Numbered from the stretch's first letter, positions 15,945 to 25,027 are shown. The stretch: DNA of 64,000 nt from Vibrio chagasii (GCA_041879415.1 CP090852.1:1762970-1826969); one strand, 5' to 3'. Translations and numbers: made by a program. The notes: generated from the letters alone by a model not told the origin.

Positions 15945-16622
15945 TTATTTTTTTCTGATGATGCCAAGAACTGTTTTTAGACTAGCAAACGCAATTAAGC
16001 AGTAGGCGAGTAGTTCTGTGCCTTCTTCTGCAATGTTTTTAACCGCACGAACGTAATCATCACCCATCACATTGTGCCAAAAGCTCCCCATGCCGAATAG
16101 GCGGGAGAATACTAACAGTAGCATTACGCCTGTCACTAGCAGGTTCATGTGCGGAGAAGCCAAAATAAGGGCAAGTTGATCGATAGTACGCTTACCATTT
16201 TTTACAGCATAAAAAATAGCGCTACCAGCAACTAACGCAGCAGGAACAACCCATGCACCGTGTGCGATCTTATCGAACCAAAAATCCATTTCACGAATGA
16301 ACATCACAGCGAAGAAGGCGCTAATGAGAACCGCAGCGTGTTTCACTTCACTTCTCTTTCTCGCAAGGTAAGCAAAAGAACCTGAAGTTACGATAAGTAG
16401 CAGCTGTTGCAACATCTCTGTCACTGAGATCTCACCAACATTTCCGTTCAACAATACAAAATCAATTCTGAGCGCTAAGTTAGCAATAATACCAATAGCG
16501 AGAACGACTAAAGCGGTTTGGCAGCGCTTATAGATCACTTGAGAGGTCGATTGAGAAAGGGTGAACTCAGGGAGTTCAAAAGACATGTGAGTTTGCTCTT
16601 TCGTTTTAGAATGGTTTTTCAT
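15945..16622 (-). CDS. Conserved membrane protein of unknown function, six predicted helices
   Basis: A 225-residue protein with six hydrophobic segments at about residues 36-58, 68-90, 95-112, 121-140, 158-178 and 203-222. I recognise no family. Polar residues are unusually well placed at helix ends: FIREMDFWFD (around 111-120) and IAEEGTELLAY (around 195-205), which could form an acidic intramembrane site. ATG 16622 has a weak ribosome site; ATG 16586 (MSFELPEF) is an alternative giving 213 residues. It stands alone, convergent with the DUF218 gene. Function is not inferable. Confidence 0.6.
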   Translation of the reverse strand: MKNHSKTKEQTHMSFELPEFTLSQSTSQVIYKRCQTALVVLAIGIIANLALRIDFVLLNGNVGEISVTEMLQQLLLIVTSGSFAYLARKRSEVKHAAVLISAFFAVMFIREMDFWFDKIAHGAWVVPAALVAGSAIFYAVKNGKRTIDQLALILASPHMNLLVTGVMLLLVFSRLFGMGSFWHNVMGDDYVRAVKNIAEEGTELLAYCLIAFASLKTVLGIIRKK

Positions 16623-16734
16623 TTCAATTCAACCTGTAAATATTTGTAACAGGCCGGCATTCTATCTGCTTGGAATTTGACAATGTCAGAGAAATGTTAG
16701 CAATAAAACAGTGTACAATTGGTGTGTATATACG

Positions 16735-16765
16735 GTAAACCGCTGCCAGTTGGCAGCCAGTTTAC
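16735..16765. repeat. Imperfect inverted repeat between two minus-strand genes
   Basis: GTAAAC-C-GCTGCC-AGTT-GGCAGC-CA-GTTTAC: twelve base pairs with a small internal loop and a tetraloop. No T run follows in either direction. It lies 3' of the DUF333 lipoprotein gene and about 110 bp 5' of the six-helix membrane-protein gene, so it could be an mRNA end, a weak terminator or an operator. Confidence 0.55.
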
Positions 16766-16817
16766 GTAATTGGTTGAATTAAAAAGGGGAGGGATTGGTG
16801 GGTATCAGAGTGGAGCG

Positions 16818-17081
16818 CTATTCACTTTTAGCTTCTGATTCTTGCTCATGATTATTTCGGTAGTACTCCCACTGCTCAATACGTTCACCGTCATCAAAAA
16901 CACAATAAGTGGTGCGTTGATTGTTTTCAGTGACCGTGTCTAATTCGCCATCCTGTTGAACACAATAAACGGCCGCTGGATTAGCAACTGAAACACGTTG
17001 GCCTTCGCTATACTCTGCATAGTCGTTTGCACAACCACCTAATACAACGGCAAATACAGCCATCAAACCAATTTTCTTCAT
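16818..17081 (-). CDS. DUF333 domain lipoprotein
   Basis: An 87-residue precursor with a lipoprotein signal (lipobox LGGC, lipidated cysteine at about residue 17). The mature part is the DUF333 pattern: ANPAAVYCVQQDGELDTVT, a second half YCVFDDGERIEQWEYYR, and two conserved cysteines that may form a disulfide. Members such as E. coli YoaF are small envelope lipoproteins of unknown role. It is transcribed alone; upstream is 367 bp of non-coding DNA. Confidence 0.85.
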   Translation of the reverse strand: MKKIGLMAVFAVVLGGCANDYAEYSEGQRVSVANPAAVYCVQQDGELDTVTENNQRTTYCVFDDGERIEQWEYYRNNHEQESEAKSE

Positions 17082-17448
17082 GTTTATCTCCTACGCGATA
17101 ACTCTATAGTTGAATACGTTAAGTTCTACAGAACCCAATTAGAAGCTCTATCAAATGAGTATATTTTAGATTTCAGAAAAGGTTGTTCTAATTTGGTCAA
17201 GATATTGAAATAGGTTGATATTTCGCCATGTTTAGCTGCTTTTTGAGGGCTAGATCAAGCTAAGCTAGCCGGGTTATAGAAGGGCATTAATTGTTGAGTG
17301 GAGGCTTTTCAGAGGCTATGTGATGTTTTCTTGCTTATCGGCTGTGGGGTACAAAGTTAGAAGGTGTGTTGATGTGAACGGCTATGAACCTCGAATCTAT
17401 GAATGATTATGATATGATGCCGCCAAATTCAGTTGAGCAGTCAGAGCC
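17082..17448. other. Intergenic promoter region between the DUF333 lipoprotein and the NUDIX gene
   Basis: 367 bp with no gene that I can support. The right end has TATGAT (17411-17416 region), a plausible -10 for the NUDIX gene. Nothing else is distinctive. Confidence 0.5.
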
Positions 17449-17967
17449 ATGAGACATCTAAAAACCACCATTCACCCAGATATCGACCACCTAGATAACA
17501 AAACAGTTTACAAGCGTAATGCCGCCAGAGCGATTGTCTTAGATGGTGAAGATATTCTGATGCTGTATACCGAGCGTTATCACGATTACACCATTCCTGG
17601 TGGCGGCCTAGATGAAGGCGAAGACGTGATTGCGGGCATGGTCCGAGAGCTTGAAGAAGAGACGGGTGCAAAGAACATTCATGGCATTAAGCCGTTTGGT
17701 ATTTTTGAAGAGTTTCGTCCTTGGTATAAAGATGATGCAGATATCATGCATATGATTTCCTACTGTTATTCGTGCAAGATCGATCGTGAACTTGGTGAGA
17801 CGGCTTACGAAGATTACGAAGTTAAAAACGGAATGAAGCCTGTGTGGATGAACATCCATGAAGCAATTGCTCATAATGAAAAGACGATGGCTGAAAGCCC
17901 TAAAAAGGGTATGAGCATTGAGCGCGAGACGTTTTTGTTACATTTGATCGCGAAAGAAATGCTTTAA
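17449..17967 (+). CDS. NUDIX hydrolase
   Basis: A 172-residue protein with a complete Nudix box (G-x5-E-x7-RE-x2-EE-x-G) in GGLDEGEDVIAGMVRELEEETGA at about residues 62-84. The two central glutamates bind the Mg2+ used to hydrolyse a nucleoside diphosphate linked to another moiety. The strand NAARAIVLDGEDILMLYTERYHDYTIPGGG leads into the box as usual. The substrate cannot be assigned. The ribosome site is weak. No partner gene is evident; the next gene is 570 bp away. Confidence 0.87.
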   Translation: MRHLKTTIHPDIDHLDNKTVYKRNAARAIVLDGEDILMLYTERYHDYTIPGGGLDEGEDVIAGMVRELEEETGAKNIHGIKPFGIFEEFRPWYKDDADIMHMISYCYSCKIDRELGETAYEDYEVKNGMKPVWMNIHEAIAHNEKTMAESPKKGMSIERETFLLHLIAKEML

Positions 17968-18540
17968 CCTCACCAAACCTTAGTTTGCAGTAATTGCACG
18001 GAATTAAGTGTTCAGCTGTAACTAAAGTGTAACCGATAATGACCTTTGAACTGTTTAACTCACCCTGGATTTAAACAGTTCATTGTTAGTGCTCACTGTC
18101 ATCCAACTTGGTTTACAGCCAACAGCCATTATTTCTCCAGCTTCACGCAGCTTCCTGCTGTTTGAACTACACCTTTATTCGCTTGGAGTTTACTTCTCGC
18201 ACTCCCTTCAATGACAAGCTGTCAAGTTGACTCACTCCCTCATCAAATTGATTCCTATTTTGAAGAAAGTGTTTAATTATTCTTGATTTTAATAAGCTTA
18301 TAGAAAAATAGAGACCTACTTTCAATGTGTTAGGTTTATTTTCTAAGTGTTCAAAAACTTGGCTCTTCTCTTGCTTAATTCTTTTATGCAGCTCGTTTTG
18401 TCGGCACCCAAAATAATAAAAGTAGACATCCTTTGTCTCGTAGCATCAGATTTTAGGGAGACATTTATTTAGCTTTGCCGTTCAGAGTTTACGTACTTTT
18501 CAAGGAAATCGCTTAAGCGAAGAAGAAGTCGAGGTTTACT
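17968..18540. other. Long leader region before the LruC-domain gene, with two inverted repeats
   Basis: 573 bp without a gene. It holds a near-perfect inverted repeat, GAACTGTTTAA (18048-18058) / TTAAACAGTTC (18071-18081), with a 12-nt loop and no T run, and an AT-rich hairpin in which TAGAAAA...ACCTA (18301-18318) can pair with TAGGT...TTTTCTA (18331-18345). The gene itself has the ribosome site AAGGAAATCGC or the later AAGAAG-rich segment. Either repeat could be an operator or part of a structured 5' leader; no known riboswitch class was recognised. Confidence 0.5.
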
Positions 18541-20652
18541 ATGAAATACAAGCAAATTATCTACCTCATTGGCGCAATAGTTAGCGTCCCAGTCCACGCA
18601 ACCATAGTGGATTTGGATTTTTCAAACCATATAGAGTCAACGAACGGAAGTAGTGGTTGGGCTGGACCAACCTACGATGGCGCCTCCATGCACTTTCTCA
18701 ATGTCGGTACTCATGATGGGAAAACCATTGATGCTAAGGTATCCAGTAGCGTTTTTGGTGACGCAACATTTATGTTCCATGCTCCCAACTATAAGGTAGG
18801 CTCAACTCAGCCCTCTGGCGATATTGGTTTCCTCTATCAAACTAACTCTGCCGGATCTGCAGGTTTGATTTATACCTTTGAGTTCTTTGACGGAACAGAC
18901 GGTCTGTCTGGTACGTTCTCGGTTCCTTACACCATTCCTGAGTTTGAAATGATCGGTTACGACATTGATGGCGAGCCCGTTCAATCAGAGCAAGTTCGAG
19001 TATTTAAAAGCGAAGGCTTTTTCAGTTATCAATTGGGTAGTGCAAGTGCCAGCTTGACCGCCGAAGAGAGTGCTGATGGAACTTCCGTTCTATTCACAGG
19101 CCCAGGTACTAACTATTCAGAAACTGACACATCAGGTGCGGTTAAATTCATCTATAAAAACACTTCTATTGTTACCTTACAGTTTGAAACCGTCACTTCT
19201 AGCAGTAGTAGTTTTCCTAACCCAATTTTCTCAGCGTTTGATGGTAACTGGGACCTGAGCGGTTTTACTACGCCAATCGAGAGCTCGGACGAGTCTGATT
19301 TTGGTGATGCGCCAGATACCTACGGAACGTTACAGGCAAGCAATGGTGCAGAGCATGCTGTCTCTTCAACTCTCTATCTAGGGGCTAGCATTGATGCTGA
19401 TTCTGACGGACAACCGGGCGCCTTATCAAATGGCGATGACTTGGATGTTGACGGAAATGATGATGACGGTATCACGCTGCTGACTAACCTAGAAATCGGG
19501 TTGGATAGTCTCATCAACGTCAATGTTGTGGGTAATGGTTACTTACAAGCTTGGGCTGACTGGGACTTGAGCGGCACTTTCGATGATGATGAGCAAATAT
19601 TGAAAAACCATTCGGTCGTCGAAGGGGGACAAGTGGTTCCAATTCGAGTAGCTGATGATGCAAGCGTGGGGACTGTGCAAACACGTTTCCGTCTAGCGAG
19701 CAGCCCTAATATTCCGAGTGATGGTTATGTAGGTGATGGGGAAGTCGAGGATTACGTGTTTAACGTCACTGATCCGGGAACCACTATCCAACATTCTAAC
19801 TACTACACTGCAGCGTTCGAAGATAACTGGCCTGAAGTGGGTGACTTCGATTTAAATGATGTTGTTGTTTATTACCGAACCACCATTCTAAGTAAAGATG
19901 ATGCTGTTTTGCGTATGGATATTAGCGGTAGCATCATGGCCTACGGTGCCTCTTACGGTAATGGCTTAGGTTGGAAACTAAGTGGCTTTGATGAGTCGGA
20001 TGTTGACTTGCAGACTGCCAGAGTGCAGAAAAACGGCGCAACTCGTGTGAATATTTCACCGTTTACTGGCGAAGATAAATCGGTTGCATCACCAGGAGGA
20101 GACCTTGTTGTTGTTGCTTCACTGAACTTGAGAAATGACATCCCGATCAACGATGAGTGTATGTTCCACCGTACCAACCCATCATGTAACCCGTCTCTTG
20201 AGTCAGACCAAATGACATTCAGCATCTCACTACCGTTTAACGACGACGATCAACCAACGGTGAGCTCACTGCTACCATTGAGTGGTTTCGACCCGTTCAT
20301 CTTCGGTCCGGGTGAAGGATATTACCATGGCTCTAGCTTTACCGGCTCTCCGGGTAAAGATCTTGAGATTCACACTGCGGATCTTCCACCAACTTCACGT
20401 GGTACGTTAGTCAGCGACTTTTACGGTGTGGCACAAGATGATTCAGATCCAAGTAGTGGAAAATACTACAGAACTACGCAAAACATGCCTTGGGGTATTT
20501 TAATTTCATCTCCTTGGAATCACCCATCAGAGTACATTGATATCAGTGAAGCGTTCCCAGATTTTGCTGAATGGGCGACCTCTGGCGGTTCTTCTAAACC
20601 GACTTGGTATCTAAACCCTAACTCAGACAAAACTTGGTCTACTGAAGATTAA
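18541..20652 (+). CDS. Secreted LruC-domain protein with GEVED segment
   Basis: A 703-residue exported protein (signal peptide of 20 residues ending VPVHA). An N-terminal domain (21-245) is beta-rich. A linker carries DFGDAPDTYG (253-262), the usual lead-in to a GEVED domain whose hallmark GEVEDY is at 400-405. The C-terminal half (about 425-690) begins AFEDNWPEVGDFDLNDVVV, the signature of the LruC domain first named in Leptospira. Aspartate-rich stretches such as DADSDGQ and DVDGNDDDG suggest calcium binding. No sortase or membrane anchor is seen, so it is probably periplasmic or surface-released. The lipoprotein gene 13 bp downstream is its likely partner. Function is unknown for the family. 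Confidence 0.8.
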   Translation: MKYKQIIYLIGAIVSVPVHATIVDLDFSNHIESTNGSSGWAGPTYDGASMHFLNVGTHDGKTIDAKVSSSVFGDATFMFHAPNYKVGSTQPSGDIGFLYQTNSAGSAGLIYTFEFFDGTDGLSGTFSVPYTIPEFEMIGYDIDGEPVQSEQVRVFKSEGFFSYQLGSASASLTAEESADGTSVLFTGPGTNYSETDTSGAVKFIYKNTSIVTLQFETVTSSSSSFPNPIFSAFDGNWDLSGFTTPIESSDESDFGDAPDTYGTLQASNGAEHAVSSTLYLGASIDADSDGQPGALSNGDDLDVDGNDDDGITLLTNLEIGLDSLINVNVVGNGYLQAWADWDLSGTFDDDEQILKNHSVVEGGQVVPIRVADDASVGTVQTRFRLASSPNIPSDGYVGDGEVEDYVFNVTDPGTTIQHSNYYTAAFEDNWPEVGDFDLNDVVVYYRTTILSKDDAVLRMDISGSIMAYGASYGNGLGWKLSGFDESDVDLQTARVQKNGATRVNISPFTGEDKSVASPGGDLVVVASLNLRNDIPINDECMFHRTNPSCNPSLESDQMTFSISLPFNDDDQPTVSSLLPLSGFDPFIFGPGEGYYHGSSFTGSPGKDLEIHTADLPPTSRGTLVSDFYGVAQDDSDPSSGKYYRTTQNMPWGILISSPWNHPSEYIDISEAFPDFAEWATSGGSSKPTWYLNPNSDKTWSTED

Positions 20653-20665
20653 TCAAGGAGGATTT

Positions 20666-21181
20666 ATGAAATTATCAAAACTAATGCTAAGTAGTGTGAC
20701 TCTTGTCTTCCTTGCAGCGTGTGGCGGAGGCGGCGGAGGTGGTGGCTCTACTGCATCGGCTCCAAGCTCTGTCCCACCAGCGGATGATTCTTCATCAGGC
20801 AACACATCATCTGCTGGCAATAACACAGTGACGTCTAGCGTCGCGCCTGCGGCACAAGTGTTGAGATCGGTAGAGCTAACAGTACCGGAAGGGTTTGATT
20901 TCTCAACTGAGAGGGAGGTGGCTGTGACTGTCGATGTGGCGAGTTCGCAAAGCTCCAGAGGCTTCATGAGTTTATACACTGAGTTTGAAGGCGACGTAGT
21001 TGACTACACATCTCAGGTGCTAAGAATGCCTATCAATGAAGATACCGACTTTTCAACAACGCTACTATTGCCAAACCATGTTGATAAAGTTTGGGTAGAA
21101 GTTTGGTACCCATCAGCATTGGGCAGTGAAGTGAAGAGCTCGTTTAATATTGAAAATGATAAAGTTGATGTGCTTCTGTAA
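20666..21181 (+). CDS. Glycine-linker lipoprotein downstream of the LruC-domain protein
   Basis: A 171-residue lipoprotein: signal MKLSKLMLSSVTLVFLAAC with the lipobox cysteine at 19, then eight glycines and a Ser/Thr/Pro-rich flexible linker (to about residue 60). The rest is a single beta-rich domain (about 70-171) with no family I recognise. It begins 13 bp after the LruC-domain gene behind AAGGAGG, so translation is strong and the pair forms one operon ending at the terminator at 21230. The layout suggests a membrane-tethered domain held away from the surface by the linker, possibly binding or displaying the LruC-domain protein; this is inference. Confidence 0.75.
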   Translation: MKLSKLMLSSVTLVFLAACGGGGGGGGSTASAPSSVPPADDSSSGNTSSAGNNTVTSSVAPAAQVLRSVELTVPEGFDFSTEREVAVTVDVASSQSSRGFMSLYTEFEGDVVDYTSQVLRMPINEDTDFSTTLLLPNHVDKVWVEVWYPSALGSEVKSSFNIENDKVDVLL

Positions 21182-21229
21182 GGTCAATACTGGACTGGAG
21201 CCTTAGCTTTGAATTATTACTTCTAATAC

Positions 21230-21261
21230 CTTTGCCGCCATATTTGGCGGCAAAGTTTTTT
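21230..21261 (+). terminator. Intrinsic terminator after the LruC/lipoprotein operon
   Basis: CTTTGCCGCCA-TATT-TGGCGGCAAAG followed by six T. Confidence 0.92.
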
Positions 21262-21412
21262 ATACAATACGAAAAATGAATAGCGATGACGAATTATTGA
21301 ATGTGGTTGATATTGTCAACTAAGTGTTTTTGATGTATCTTTTCCATATCGTGAAGTGCTTTCCAAGCAAAATCACCAAATAGCTATACGCTTGCCCTCA
21401 ATAAAGAATGCT

Positions 21413-23176
21413 ATGAATAAAAGACAGTTTATTGCCCATTACTTGCGCATGAATCGCACCTCTTATTTACTTGCGGTTGTGTTCATTTTTCTCGTTAACT
21501 GGTTACAAGTAGAAATCCCTCGTTATATCCAACTGGCAATAGATTTAATCGATGATGCCTCCTCAAGTGGTCATCAACAGCTACAGACTTATGTATGGAT
21601 TGTGGTTGGTATGTCGGTTGCAATGGTCGTCGTTAGGATTCTGTCTCGCATTTATGCGCTCAATCCTGGGCGAATCACAGAAGCTTCACTCAAAACCACG
21701 CTTCTACAAAAGCTCAACCGCTTGCCAAATAGCTTTCACGAGCGCTTTGCTTCTGGTCGTTTAATCTCAATCATCAACAATGACCTAAGTGGTATTCGTT
21801 TGATGTTTGGTGTTGGTTTTCTGCAATTCTTTAATGCGTTGCTCGCTCTATCGTTAACGCCGCTATACATGTGGCGTATATCGCCAGAACTAACCCTGTA
21901 TTCGATCATTCCGATTTCAATCGCTTTCGTGATTTTCCGAGTGGGCTTTAAGCGTATGAAAACGCTCCATCTAGAGCATATGAAGCGACTGCAAAACTTG
22001 TCTGCACAACTGATGAGCTATTTGTCTGGAATTGACCTGATTAAAAGTCAGCAGATGTCACCTTGGGTAAGAGCGGAAACTGAGAAACTGAATCAGTTGT
22101 TGCTTGAATGCCGCCTTAAAATAACGCGTATCCAAGTCTTCTTTATGCCTGTTCTCGATTACGCCAATGACCTGATGAAAATCATTATTTTAGGTTTAGG
22201 TGGCTTTATGTTGATGAGACAGGAACTGACCCTAGGTGAAATCACAGCGTTCCTAACTTACTCAGTTTTGCTTGCCATGCCGTTGATGCAATTAGGACGA
22301 ATTGCGACGATTTATCAGCGCGGTATGGTCGGTATTCAAAGCGCACAAACTATTCTGAATGCCAAAATTCCAGAGCTTGATGAGCAGAAGCTTTCGGAGC
22401 TCGATGTTGAATCTCTTAAAGGTAAAACGTTCTCCGTGCATAACCTTAGTTTTAGTTACCCGGGTGAGGAGCGTCTGATTCTCGATGACATCAGCTTTGA
22501 TATTCCCGCAGGTAAGAAAGTCGGTGTGTTGGGTGGAATCGGTGCGGGCAAAACGACGTTGGTAAACTGTTTGAATCACCACTTAGATACTCCCCAAGGG
22601 TCAGTACTGCTGGGTGAGAAAGATATTACTAGCTTCTCGCGCAGCGATTTGCGTCGTTACGTCAAAACCGTCACCCAAGATCCATACCTGTTCTCAGCGA
22701 CTGTTGAAGCGAATATTCGTTTTGGTAGCACCGATACCGAGCTAGCAAAAAGCCAGGTTGATGAAGTGCTAGAGCTAAGCCAATTAGCCAGCGATGTGAC
22801 ACGCTTTGAGCAGGGTGACCAAACCTTGGTGGGTGAGAAGGGCATTATGCTGTCAGGAGGGCAGAAACAGCGCCTCAGTATTGCTCGTGCTCTATTACAG
22901 CCAACCGATCTCATCATTATGGATAACGTTTTGTCTGCGGTTGATTACGAGACAGAGAGAAAAATTTTAGAAGGCCTATTTAAGCGGTTGGAAAATCAGT
23001 CAGTCCTTGTCGTCTCACATCGTGTTAATGCACTTGAATATATGGATGAAGTCATCGTGTTGAATGAAGGGAAAGTGATTGCTAAGGGCGACCATAAAAC
23101 CTTACTGAAAACTTGCGATTACTACTACGAGACATGGTTATTACAGCAAAATGAAACGGAGGCAGCAGCATGTTAA
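21413..23176 (+). CDS. ABC exporter half-transporter with degenerate Walker B (MdlA-like)
   Basis: An inner-membrane ABC exporter half, 587 residues from ATG 21413 (MNKRQFIAHYL); a GTG start 19 codons upstream is possible but has a poorer ribosome site. It has six membrane helices (residues 15-305), then an ATPase domain with Walker A GGIGAGKT (374-381) and signature LSGGQ (480-484). The Walker B reads LIIMDN: the catalytic glutamate is replaced by asparagine (505). The next gene overlaps by 7 bp and encodes the other half, so they form a heterodimer like MdlAB or other B-family exporters. The substrate is unknown; drug or peptide/lipid export is the usual role. Confidence 0.85.
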   Translation: MNKRQFIAHYLRMNRTSYLLAVVFIFLVNWLQVEIPRYIQLAIDLIDDASSSGHQQLQTYVWIVVGMSVAMVVVRILSRIYALNPGRITEASLKTTLLQKLNRLPNSFHERFASGRLISIINNDLSGIRLMFGVGFLQFFNALLALSLTPLYMWRISPELTLYSIIPISIAFVIFRVGFKRMKTLHLEHMKRLQNLSAQLMSYLSGIDLIKSQQMSPWVRAETEKLNQLLLECRLKITRIQVFFMPVLDYANDLMKIIILGLGGFMLMRQELTLGEITAFLTYSVLLAMPLMQLGRIATIYQRGMVGIQSAQTILNAKIPELDEQKLSELDVESLKGKTFSVHNLSFSYPGEERLILDDISFDIPAGKKVGVLGGIGAGKTTLVNCLNHHLDTPQGSVLLGEKDITSFSRSDLRRYVKTVTQDPYLFSATVEANIRFGSTDTELAKSQVDEVLELSQLASDVTRFEQGDQTLVGEKGIMLSGGQKQRLSIARALLQPTDLIIMDNVLSAVDYETERKILEGLFKRLENQSVLVVSHRVNALEYMDEVIVLNEGKVIAKGDHKTLLKTCDYYYETWLLQQNETEAAAC

Positions 23177-24954
23177 AGGGTGTTGACCTCAAGTACCTAA
23201 AGCATTTCTTTAAGTTTGCTAAGAAATACAAAGGCTCCGCGATTTTGGGCATTGCGATGCTTCCGCTTTCTGTCATCACGAGCTTATTGTTCCCTTGGTT
23301 GATCATCCAAGTGATCGACGTTCAGTTGAGCCATGGGGATATGGATGGGCTATTAGAATACGTTTTCTACCTGGTAGCCGTGCTAATCGCCAGTTATGTC
23401 GTGGACACCACTTACGCGTATAACCTGCGTAAAACGGGTCAATACACCATCACTGACATGCGTTCAGTGTTGTTTGCTCGTGTTTTGAAGTTGCCACGCA
23501 GCTATTTTGATAACACTCCAATTGGCGTCACGCTCTCGCGCCTAACCAGTGATTTAGAAACCATCGGCGAGACTTTTGTTCAGTCGGTAGTCGGTTTGGT
23601 AAAAGACAGCATTAACACCATTGCGCTGTTGGTCATGATGTTCTTAATTGATTGGAAGCTTACGCTGATCGTATTGATCATCATGCCTCCGGTTATGTAT
23701 CTGACTGTGCACGTTCGAAATCGTCTTCGTGCTCTGTATAAGATAACTCGCTCGTCATTGGCTCAAGGGATTGGTTTCTTGCAAGAAGTGTTGTTTGGCA
23801 TGAAAACCGTTCAGATGTACCGAGCAGAAGAGCAAGTAGAACAACGTTACCAGGGCTATACCGACGAGTTTCTTAGAGCACAGAAAAAGATCAATAAATA
23901 CGATGCGATTTTGTTCTCGTTTATTTCTGGCATCACATCCATCACCATCGCGGTAATGATTTGGTATGGCTCTGAACAAGTGATTGAGGGTGCCCTGACT
24001 TTAGGTGTGTTAATTGCCTTCATTAATACCTTAGAAAAAGTGTTCGTGCCGATCCGCGACTTTACTTCGCAAATTGCTTCCATTCAGAGCTCATTTGCGG
24101 CCTTCGATCATATCGAAGAGTTGTTTGTTGAGCCGACCGAAGAAGAAGGACGTAATTTACTGTCGTCAGAGAAGGTTGCTAAGCAGTTAGAGCAGTTTGA
24201 AAGCCTTGAATTTAAGAACGTTAGTTTTCGTTATAAAGATGATTCTCCCTATGTGCTTAAGAACGTCTCTTTTGTCTTGGAAAAAGGACACCAAATTGCA
24301 CTGGTGGGCTCTACAGGCTCCGGCAAGTCAACGATTCTCCGTTTGATTTCTAAAACTTACCAAGATTACGAAGGCAGCATATTGCTGAACGGTATTGAGC
24401 TTTCTCAAATCTCTAGTGAAGACTCGGCACACCTGTTCTCGATGATGATGCAAGATGTGCATTTATTCGAAGAGACGATTGCTTTCAATATCGCACTAGG
24501 TAAAGAACATCTATCAAGTACTGAGATTGAGCAGGCCGCGCGTTATGTTTATGCCGATAAGTTTATTGAACAGCTGCCTCAAGGCTATGACTTCCAATTA
24601 GATAAGAACGGGGCAAACCTATCAGTAGGGCAGACGCAGCTGATTTCGTTCGCTAGAGCTGTCGCCCAAGGTGGACAACTGATGATGCTAGATGAGGCAA
24701 CCAGCTCGGTAGATTCCATTACCGAGGATCTCATTCAAAAAGCGATGCAGCGTCTGTTCAAAGAGAAAACCGTGATAGCGATTGCTCACCGCTTGAGTAC
24801 GGTACGTCACTCAGACAGCATACTAGTGCTAGAGAAAGGTGAGATCGTTGAAAAGGGCAATCACCAGCAGCTAGTGGCTCACAATGGCATTTACGCCGGC
24901 TTATTGAAAGAGTCGATAGTGGAAACCAATGAGCCAAAGGCTGCAGAAGCCTAA
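23170..24954 (+). CDS. ABC exporter half-transporter with intact catalytic site (MdlB-like)
   Basis: A 594-residue half-transporter: six membrane helices in the first 310 residues, Walker A GSTGSGKS at about 380-387, signature LSVGQ (484-488, valine in place of the usual glycine) and Walker B LMMLDE with the catalytic glutamate at 509. Together with the preceding gene product it gives one hydrolytic and one degenerate ATP site, the arrangement known from heterodimeric exporters such as TM287/288. The 7-bp overlap implies translational coupling. A terminator follows at 24998. Confidence 0.87.
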   Translation: MLKGVDLKYLKHFFKFAKKYKGSAILGIAMLPLSVITSLLFPWLIIQVIDVQLSHGDMDGLLEYVFYLVAVLIASYVVDTTYAYNLRKTGQYTITDMRSVLFARVLKLPRSYFDNTPIGVTLSRLTSDLETIGETFVQSVVGLVKDSINTIALLVMMFLIDWKLTLIVLIIMPPVMYLTVHVRNRLRALYKITRSSLAQGIGFLQEVLFGMKTVQMYRAEEQVEQRYQGYTDEFLRAQKKINKYDAILFSFISGITSITIAVMIWYGSEQVIEGALTLGVLIAFINTLEKVFVPIRDFTSQIASIQSSFAAFDHIEELFVEPTEEEGRNLLSSEKVAKQLEQFESLEFKNVSFRYKDDSPYVLKNVSFVLEKGHQIALVGSTGSGKSTILRLISKTYQDYEGSILLNGIELSQISSEDSAHLFSMMMQDVHLFEETIAFNIALGKEHLSSTEIEQAARYVYADKFIEQLPQGYDFQLDKNGANLSVGQTQLISFARAVAQGGQLMMLDEATSSVDSITEDLIQKAMQRLFKEKTVIAIAHRLSTVRHSDSILVLEKGEIVEKGNHQQLVAHNGIYAGLLKESIVETNEPKAAEA

Positions 24955-24997
24955 GCGCGACTACAATCAATTTATCTATTGTCAGCGGTCCAATAAG

Positions 24998-25027
24998 CCC
25001 CAGTCATCGCACTGGGGTTTATTGTTT
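24998..25027 (+). terminator. Intrinsic terminator after the ABC exporter pair
   Basis: CCCCAGT-CATCGC-ACTGGGG followed by TTTATTGTTTTT. Confidence 0.85.

Noticed and set aside
18047-18345. c-di-GMP (GEMM) riboswitch in the LruC leader
   Set aside because: The conserved loop sequences of that riboswitch class are not present; only generic inverted repeats are seen.
20719-20745. Glycine run in the lipoprotein as a phase-variable tract
   Set aside because: The codons are mixed GGC, GGA and GGT rather than a homopolymer or exact repeat, so slippage is unlikely; such linkers are common in Vibrio lipoproteins.
20653-20979. 108-codon minus-strand frame with polyproline opposite the lipoprotein gene
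   Set aside because: The polyproline is simply the complement of the glycine linker codons; no start context.
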